From Bryobacterales bacterium (GTDB taxonomy: Bacteria; Acidobacteriota; Terriglobia; Bryobacterales; Bryobacteraceae): 9,673 nucleotides of DNA. Below the pieces are notes generated by a model, which did no database searches, had not been told where the DNA came from, and worked only from the letters and a program-made list of their open reading frames with translations. The stretch lies in assembly GCA_003142355.1 (NCBI GenBank), contig PLMF01000180.1, positions 10,150-19,822 on the forward strand. Direction: 5' to 3'. A program made the translations under genes and the position numbers. Shown one piece after another: positions 6,289-9,673 of this stretch (the first letter of the stretch is position 1; the number at the start of each line of letters is the position of its first letter).

Positions 6289-8237
6289 GAGGTCATAAAG
6301 TTCACGTCGTCCGTGGCGACGCTAAGCGCGAGTTCGCAGATCTCAATAACCTTCTGGTTGCTCTTGGCCCACTCTGAAAGCTGATTACGGGTTCCTCGCA
6401 ACTCGCCAAAATTCAGGAAGAGCCGTGCCCTATTCTTTTGAAGCTCGAGGGTATCTTCCTCCCGTTGCGCGCGATCGAAGCACCTGAGGGCTTCTTTATA
6501 CTCACGGTCGGCTTCGGCGTAGAGCGCCCGGACTCTGCAGAAGTCCGCTTCGCATCGCGCCAGCATTCCCGACTCCAAATGCCCCATGACACCAAGAGCG
6601 CCTCGCACGGCGAGCAGCGCCCGGCATAGGGGGTAGTCGGATGACCAAAGCGCCGAATCGAAGGTTTTCACCCACTCCCTGACTCCACGTTTAGGGTCGA
6701 GACGACTCGCATGATAGATTGCTTCTGCGGTCGCCGCCGGTCCGGGGAGTCGACGGTAATATCCCTCCAGAAACTCATTTGCTCTCCGCTCGAAATCCTC
6801 ATTCGATTCGTGGATCAACCGCCTCAGTAGATCGTGAATCCTGTATTGCCCTGGGCCGCGGCCCTCCAGGGGTGAGACAAACGAGAAACTGGTTAGCTTT
6901 CTGAACGCAAGGTCCGTTCCATCGAAGCGCAACTCGTCAGCCAGTTTGAAGTAGAGAACCCGATCGAAGGAGCGGCAGGCGCTGACTGCGCGGACGGCGT
7001 CGGCGATGTTGTCGCCCACGTATCGAAGAAGGCGTAGAATCAGCTCTGCGCCTATGTCCGAAACCTCCGGACTCTTGGCGAACTCATCGGCCGGCAGTTC
7101 AATGTTCCGCTCCGAGGCCTCCAAAATGATATCGGCGCAGAGACCGAGAAAAAGTGGATGGACCTGGCCCGGCTCCGCCTGCGCATAAGTGCAGACACGT
7201 TCGCGCGTCGCTGCATCTCGGATATTAGCCAGCTCCAGGTATTTCTGGGCGCTCTCTTCCGACAGATTGCCGATCAGTCGATACTCGACTTTGCCCTCCG
7301 GGATAGGTTGCTTCCTGGCTTTACCCCACCTGGGAATCTCCCGCGCAGCGACGACCACGACGATGCCTAACTCCGGTTGGAGCACCTTCAGCAAGCGCCG
7401 AAACCACTGGTCGCGCAAATCGTAATCGGCATCTCCCAGACCCCGATATTCTCCCCAAAAGGCCTCGTGGGTGTCAAAAAACAGGACAACACGCTTGGGA
7501 GCAGAGTCGCGCTTCATGGATGCGTTGAGGTCTCTGGCAAAATAGGCGGGCAATTCATCCATCAACTCGGATTCAGCATCCAGAGTTTGGATACGCTCCA
7601 CGTCTTCTGCCGCAAGCCTGTGCTTATACCAGTGCAAGGTTGCCTGGTCTTTGAAGTGCTTCGTGAAGACGCTGACGACCGCAGTCGCAAGCGCACCGAT
7701 GGCTCCCTTTGAGATGACATCGGAAATCGAGTTGAGCAAGGCAAGTTCTTCGACAGGAAAGAGACTGGCCAGATGCTCGGAGGTTAGGCGTTTGGTCTTG
7801 TGCAAGTACCAGATGCAAGCAAAGTCGTAGAGAGGAAAGCGGAGTTGGTGGGCACTGAGGCCGCGACGGAGCATGAGCAGGCCCTTAAAGGCTTCCTGCG
7901 GACTGTCCTCGCCGTTGGGTTGCCTGCCGAAGTCGAGCAACGCGCTGGGAAATGCTCCCACAGCTTCATGTGGATACGCTTTTAGCAGGGATGAGTATCC
8001 GACATCCTGCAAGTTCTCCCAGCCAGTAAAGAGCCGGCAGCAGTGTTTCCGCAGAAACCGGAGCAGCAGCGATTTGCCATTTCCCCCGATCCCGTGAAAG
8101 AAGAGGATGGTCGGTTTTGCAGGATCATCGTTCACGTATTGGTTAAAACGCCCCACGGCTTCGGTGCGATCAGTGAAATGCTCCAGCGCCCTGGATCCCT
8201 CCGTGATCGTCTTGCCGCCCGCGTCAGTGTCCCGCAT
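6255..8237 (-). CDS. STAND-family NTPase, N-terminal part of a frameshifted STAND-repeat protein
   Basis: The start is ATG 8237: GGGAGGT (8250-8244) lies 6 bases upstream, while the in-frame ATG at 8243 touches the ribosome site and the frame's longer extension lacks one. The product has 660 residues. FTDR at 21-24 opens the NTPase region. Walker A is GIGGNGKS (49-56), Walker B RVVLFFDTHE (249-258), and VVVVAARE (293-300) has a sensor-type arginine. HPLFLGLCAD (360-369) resembles the STAND GxP helix. A winged helix follows (about 412-475) with YRIHDLLRRL, then TPR-like helices from about 555. About 190 residues separate Walker A and B, including a hydrophobic stretch GAIGALATAVVSVF (178-191). 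STAND proteins use ATP to switch or oligomerise on ligand sensing, often in defence, regulation or cell death. No recognisable effector domain precedes the NTPase. The frame leaves the repeat register near 6297 and stops at 6255. Confidence 0.82.
   Translation of the reverse strand: MRDTDAGGKTITEGSRALEHFTDRTEAVGRFNQYVNDDPAKPTILFFHGIGGNGKSLLLRFLRKHCCRLFTGWENLQDVGYSSLLKAYPHEAVGAFPSALLDFGRQPNGEDSPQEAFKGLLMLRRGLSAHQLRFPLYDFACIWYLHKTKRLTSEHLASLFPVEELALLNSISDVISKGAIGALATAVVSVFTKHFKDQATLHWYKHRLAAEDVERIQTLDAESELMDELPAYFARDLNASMKRDSAPKRVVLFFDTHEAFWGEYRGLGDADYDLRDQWFRRLLKVLQPELGIVVVVAAREIPRWGKARKQPIPEGKVEYRLIGNLSEESAQKYLELANIRDAATRERVCTYAQAEPGQVHPLFLGLCADIILEASERNIELPADEFAKSPEVSDIGAELILRLLRYVGDNIADAVRAVSACRSFDRVLYFKLADELRFDGTDLAFRKLTSFSFVSPLEGRGPGQYRIHDLLRRLIHESNEDFERRANEFLEGYYRRLPGPAATAEAIYHASRLDPKRGVREWVKTFDSALWSSDYPLCRALLAVRGALGVMGHLESGMLARCEADFCRVRALYAEADREYKEALRCFDRAQREEDTLELQKNRARLFLNFGELRGTRNQLSEWAKSNQKVIEICELALSVATDDVNFMTSWLVPTLASET
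6285..6300 (-). other. Apparent one-base frameshift joining the two STAND frames
   Basis: On the minus strand the STAND frame reads DVNF then MTSWLVPTLASET and stops. Adding one T to the TTT run (plus-strand AAA at 6297-6299) gives DVNFYDLMAGAHLGLGD, which enters the downstream frame smoothly. Across this repaired joint the repeat register is exact: the C of ICELAL (residue 634) and the C of ACDHVL (restored residue 682) are 48 residues apart, as are neighbouring repeats. The repaired protein would have about 1011 residues. Cause: real mutation, sequencing error in a homopolymer or, less likely, a -1 slip. Confidence 0.75.
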
Positions 8238-8243
8238 TGCCAT

Positions 8244-8250
8244 ACCTCCC
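8244..8250 (-). promoter_or_regulatory. Strong ribosome binding site of the STAND gene
   Basis: GGGAGGT on the minus strand lies 6 bases before ATG 8237 and decides between the two closely spaced ATGs at 8243 and 8237. A second purine-rich motif, AAGGAG, lies further upstream near 8307-8312 but leads to no supported gene. Confidence 0.6.
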
Positions 8251-8448
8251 TCGTGCACGGTCCAGCCGGGGCCTCGTGCCTTTGTAGCATGATTAGTGTA
8301 TCTCCTTTTCGCCGCGCAAACCCAACGGCAGCGGAACCAAGCGAGTGAGCAATTCCTGGCAACCAACAGCCCTTTTCGCCGCCGGCCGGCCTCGCGGCAT
8401 ATGGGAAGTGCCGGAACGCCGCTTCCTAAGTGAACCCTATCGCGCCAC

Positions 8449-8874
8449 CTACAGAACCAGCACTTCAACCGGGCGCGATTCCAACGCACGATCAAAGGTA
8501 ACCAGCTTCAATCCCGCTGCGGAAGCAAACGCCACCAGATACGCATCGGCCCACACTTTAGGCGATGCGCCGCCGAGCCGCGAATGGACGCGCAGACGCG
8601 GCTCCAGGCCGTCTGGTTCCGGTAGCATGGCGATGCGATCGTCGGACCGAAGTTGGTCCCACACCTCCCAGGCGCCCGCCATGCTCTTGACGTCCCGCCC
8701 TATGACCTCCTTGGTGGTGAGCAGCCGCAACACCGTGAGCTGCGTGAACCGGCAAAACAGGAACTGCTCGTCGTCGCACCCTTGGAACCACTCGCGAGCC
8801 CTGTCGGAATGCGCGTGACGGTCCCAGAGCAACGCCAGCCACACGTTGGCATCAAGGAAATTCAACGTATTCAT
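8449..8874 (-). CDS. vapC: VapC-type PIN-domain toxin ribonuclease
   Basis: The 141-residue product is a PIN domain of the VapC family: an Mg-dependent RNase that blocks translation when its antitoxin is lost. The acidic core is D8 (NFLDANVWLALL), D110 (KVWADAYLVAFA) and D128 (LVTFDRAL). The position that often holds a glutamate reads RFTQLTVLRLLT (Q45), as in some members of the MNTLNFLDAN-type subfamily. The length is typical. The ATG at 8874 lies inside the last 23 bases of the antitoxin gene, with no strong ribosome site, so translation is probably coupled to that of VapB. It forms an operon with VapB. The STAND gene follows 211 bases downstream on the same strand with its own ribosome site, so it may be transcribed together or separately. 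Confidence 0.9.
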   Translation of the reverse strand: MNTLNFLDANVWLALLWDRHAHSDRAREWFQGCDDEQFLFCRFTQLTVLRLLTTKEVIGRDVKSMAGAWEVWDQLRSDDRIAMLPEPDGLEPRLRVHSRLGGASPKVWADAYLVAFASAAGLKLVTFDRALESRPVEVLVL

Positions 8875-9094
8875 AGATCTGCTCGTTGGTCAGGTTCACC
8901 TTCGGGCCTTTGGAGTGGATCAGAGGAAAATGTACTCGCCTGGGGCGAGGCCGCTGGCTGCGCAAAAGAACCTTCTCAATGCCGGCTAGGATCAGCGCGC
9001 GTGCGGGTTGCCCCTGGGCGGCGGCTTGTTCCTTGAGCTGCCGGTACATCGAAACTGGTATGTCGACGGTGGTGCGAACCGATTGCTGCTTCAT
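8852..9094 (-). CDS. vapB: VapB-type ribbon-helix-helix antitoxin
   Basis: The 80-residue product has an N-terminal ribbon-helix-helix DNA-binding part: RTTVDIPVSMYRQLKEQAAA followed by GQPARALILAGIEKVL. Its basic linker (RSQRPRPRRVHFPLIHSKGP) leads to a C-terminal toxin-binding tail, NLTNEQIYEYVEFP. RHH antitoxins neutralise VapC by wrapping its active site and repress their own operon as dimers bound to inverted repeats. Here such a repeat lies 9-28 bases upstream of the ATG. No Shine-Dalgarno sequence precedes the ATG, and a -10-like CATAAT sits only a few bases upstream, so the transcript may be leaderless. The gene overlaps vapC by 23 bases. Confidence 0.9.
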   Translation of the reverse strand: MKQQSVRTTVDIPVSMYRQLKEQAAAQGQPARALILAGIEKVLLRSQRPRPRRVHFPLIHSKGPKVNLTNEQIYEYVEFP

Positions 9095-9101
9095 GATGCC
9101 A

Positions 9102-9131
9102 TTATGGCAGAGTTTCCATAAATATGTACAT
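9102..9131 (-). promoter_or_regulatory. Candidate vapBC promoter
   Basis: On the minus strand TGTACA (9131-9126, four of six matches to the -35 consensus) and CATAAT (9107-9102, five of six matches to -10) are 18 bases apart. Transcription would start about at the vapB ATG at 9094, which fits the lack of a ribosome site. Confidence 0.4.
9103..9122. promoter_or_regulatory. Candidate VapB operator (inverted repeat)
   Basis: TTATGG-(8 bases)-CCATAA is a perfect 6-base inverted repeat that overlaps the candidate -10 element. The position is what is expected for autorepression by an RHH antitoxin. It is inferred from position and symmetry only. Confidence 0.45.
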
Positions 9132-9199
9132 CGAGCATATTATCGCGGGTGCGCGACTTGAAAGGAGCGGGCATGCAGTTCCTTGGGGGTATGGGCAAG

Positions 9200-9673
9200 C
9201 TAAAGCATGCCCCACCTCGCGAAGTTCCAGGCGTGCTCGACGATGGTTCGCAGGTCCGTGTATTGCGGCCGCCAGCCCAGCTTGGTCCGCAGCTTGCCTG
9301 CGGCTGCCACCAGGGTCGGCGGGTCGCCCTCCCGGCGCGGGCCGGTCACGTACGGAACCTTCTTGCCGGTCACTTCCTCCACCACCCGGATCATCTCCAT
9401 GACCGTGTGGCCGGTCCCCGTGCCCACGTTGAACTGGTCGGTTGCGCCGCCGCCCAGCAGGTACTCGACGGCCAGAATGTGGGCCTGGGCCAGGTCGTTC
9501 ACGTGGATGTAGTCGCGAATGCAGGTGCCGTCGGGGGTGTCGTAATCGTCTCCGAAAACCGTGATCGGGCTTCCCGTAATCACCGCGCGCAGCAGCAGGG
9601 GGAGCAGGTGCGTCTCGGGCTCGTGCTCTTCGCCCAACCGGCCCGCGGGGTCGGCGCCCGAGGCGTTGAAGTA
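9200..9673 (-). CDS. galE: UDP-glucose 4-epimerase, 5' half beyond the right edge
   Basis: The frame is open from the right edge to a TAG/TAA-type stop at 9202-9200 and gives the last 157 residues of GalE, about half of a normal protein of 330 or so. It starts YFNASGADPAGRLGEEHEPE, the region after the catalytic Tyr-Lys helix that binds the UDP-sugar. DYDTPDGTCIRDYIHVNDLA, FNVGTGTGHTVMEMI and KLGWRPQYTDLRTIVEHAWN follow, all family hallmarks. GalE interconverts UDP-glucose and UDP-galactose in the cytoplasm and supplies galactose for surface polysaccharides. The methionine codon at 9637 is internal, not the start. Its last 110 codons are 94% identical to the relic at 2851-3181. The tails differ after HAWN, here FARWGML. 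Confidence 0.93.
   Translation of the reverse strand, partial: YFNASGADPAGRLGEEHEPETHLLPLLLRAVITGSPITVFGDDYDTPDGTCIRDYIHVNDLAQAHILAVEYLLGGGATDQFNVGTGTGHTVMEMIRVVEEVTGKKVPYVTGPRREGDPPTLVAAAGKLRTKLGWRPQYTDLRTIVEHAWNFARWGML
9217..9547 (-). repeat. Dispersed duplicate, copy 2 of the galE 3' end
   Basis: This is the partner of 2851-3181, ungapped, about 94% identical. This copy lies inside the apparently intact galE gene. Confidence 0.92.

Noticed and set aside
6285..6300. Programmed -1 ribosomal frameshift as the explanation for the split STAND gene
   Set aside because: The site GAACTTT is not a classical slippery heptamer. A single-base loss in a T run is simpler, though slippage is not excluded.
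8132..8362. Small minus-strand frame with AAGGAG 11 bases before an ATG at about 8296, overlapping the STAND start
   Set aside because: The product has no recognisable pattern and most of it is another frame of the STAND gene. The ribosome-like motif may be chance.
8238..8495. N-terminal extension of 86 codons to the STAND protein
   Set aside because: The extension is rich in Cys, Trp and Arg, overlaps the vapC end, and lacks a ribosome site, whereas ATG 8237 has GGGAGGT at ideal distance.
9170..9212. GGGCATGC and GCATGCCC as a terminator of galE
   Set aside because: The 8-base arms are 27 bases apart, each is itself nearly palindromic, the structure spans the stop codon and no T-run follows.
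1..9673. Insertion sequence, integrase, CRISPR array or tRNA-linked attachment site
   Set aside because: No transposase or integrase frame, no short regular repeats with spacers, and no tRNA cloverleaf were seen. The long repeats present are coding duplicates.

Overview
The window is GC-rich and dominated by secreted or periplasmic carbohydrate-active proteins, Tat or Sec signal peptides, convergent genes and many broken gene pieces. No rRNA, tRNA or transposase is visible. The gene content and protein style (GH29 fucosidase with a Tat signal, DUF1349-like secreted protein, secreted cupin, five-bladed propeller lipoprotein) suggest a soil acidobacterium of the Solibacter/Bryobacter type. This is inference from content, not a marker-gene result.

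Layout, left to right: (1) a five-bladed beta-propeller lipoprotein of the GH43/GH32 fold whose start lies beyond the left edge (1-1077, +); (2) a secreted cupin (1346-1789, +) facing a secreted DUF1349-like protein (1871-2725, -); (3) a truncated 3' piece of galE (minus) fused to a degraded piece of a GH2 beta-galactosidase-type Ig-like domain (2825-3330); (4) an intact GH29 alpha-L-fucosidase (3382-4935, +); (5) a truncated second copy of the 3' end of the propeller gene (4949-5180, +); (6) a large STAND NTPase with a long C-terminal helical-repeat region, split by an apparent one-base frameshift (8237-5203, -); (7) a VapB/VapC toxin-antitoxin pair (9094-8449, -); (8) the 3' half of an intact UDP-glucose 4-epimerase gene (9200-9673, -) that runs off the right edge.

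The striking architecture is a twice-occurring pair: the 3' end of the propeller gene (+) and the 3' end of galE (-) face each other at both the left (1077 / 2825) and the right (5180 / 9200). In the left pair the propeller gene is whole and galE is a stump. In the right pair galE appears whole as far as the window shows and the propeller gene is a stump. The cargo differs completely: cupin plus DUF1349 protein on the left, STAND NTPase plus VapBC on the right. The fucosidase sits between the two stumps. This looks like an old tandem duplication or recombination between diverged paralogous loci, with different cargo held in the same flanks.

The most interesting functional unit is the right-hand cargo. 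The STAND protein has a Walker A/B NTPase core, a winged helix and a sensor region of unusual repeats with a period of about 48 residues, and lies next to a toxin-antitoxin module. This is the kind of content found in defence islands. Its period is kept exactly across the frameshift if one base is restored, so it was a single protein of about 1011 residues until recently, or still is if the frameshift is a sequencing error.
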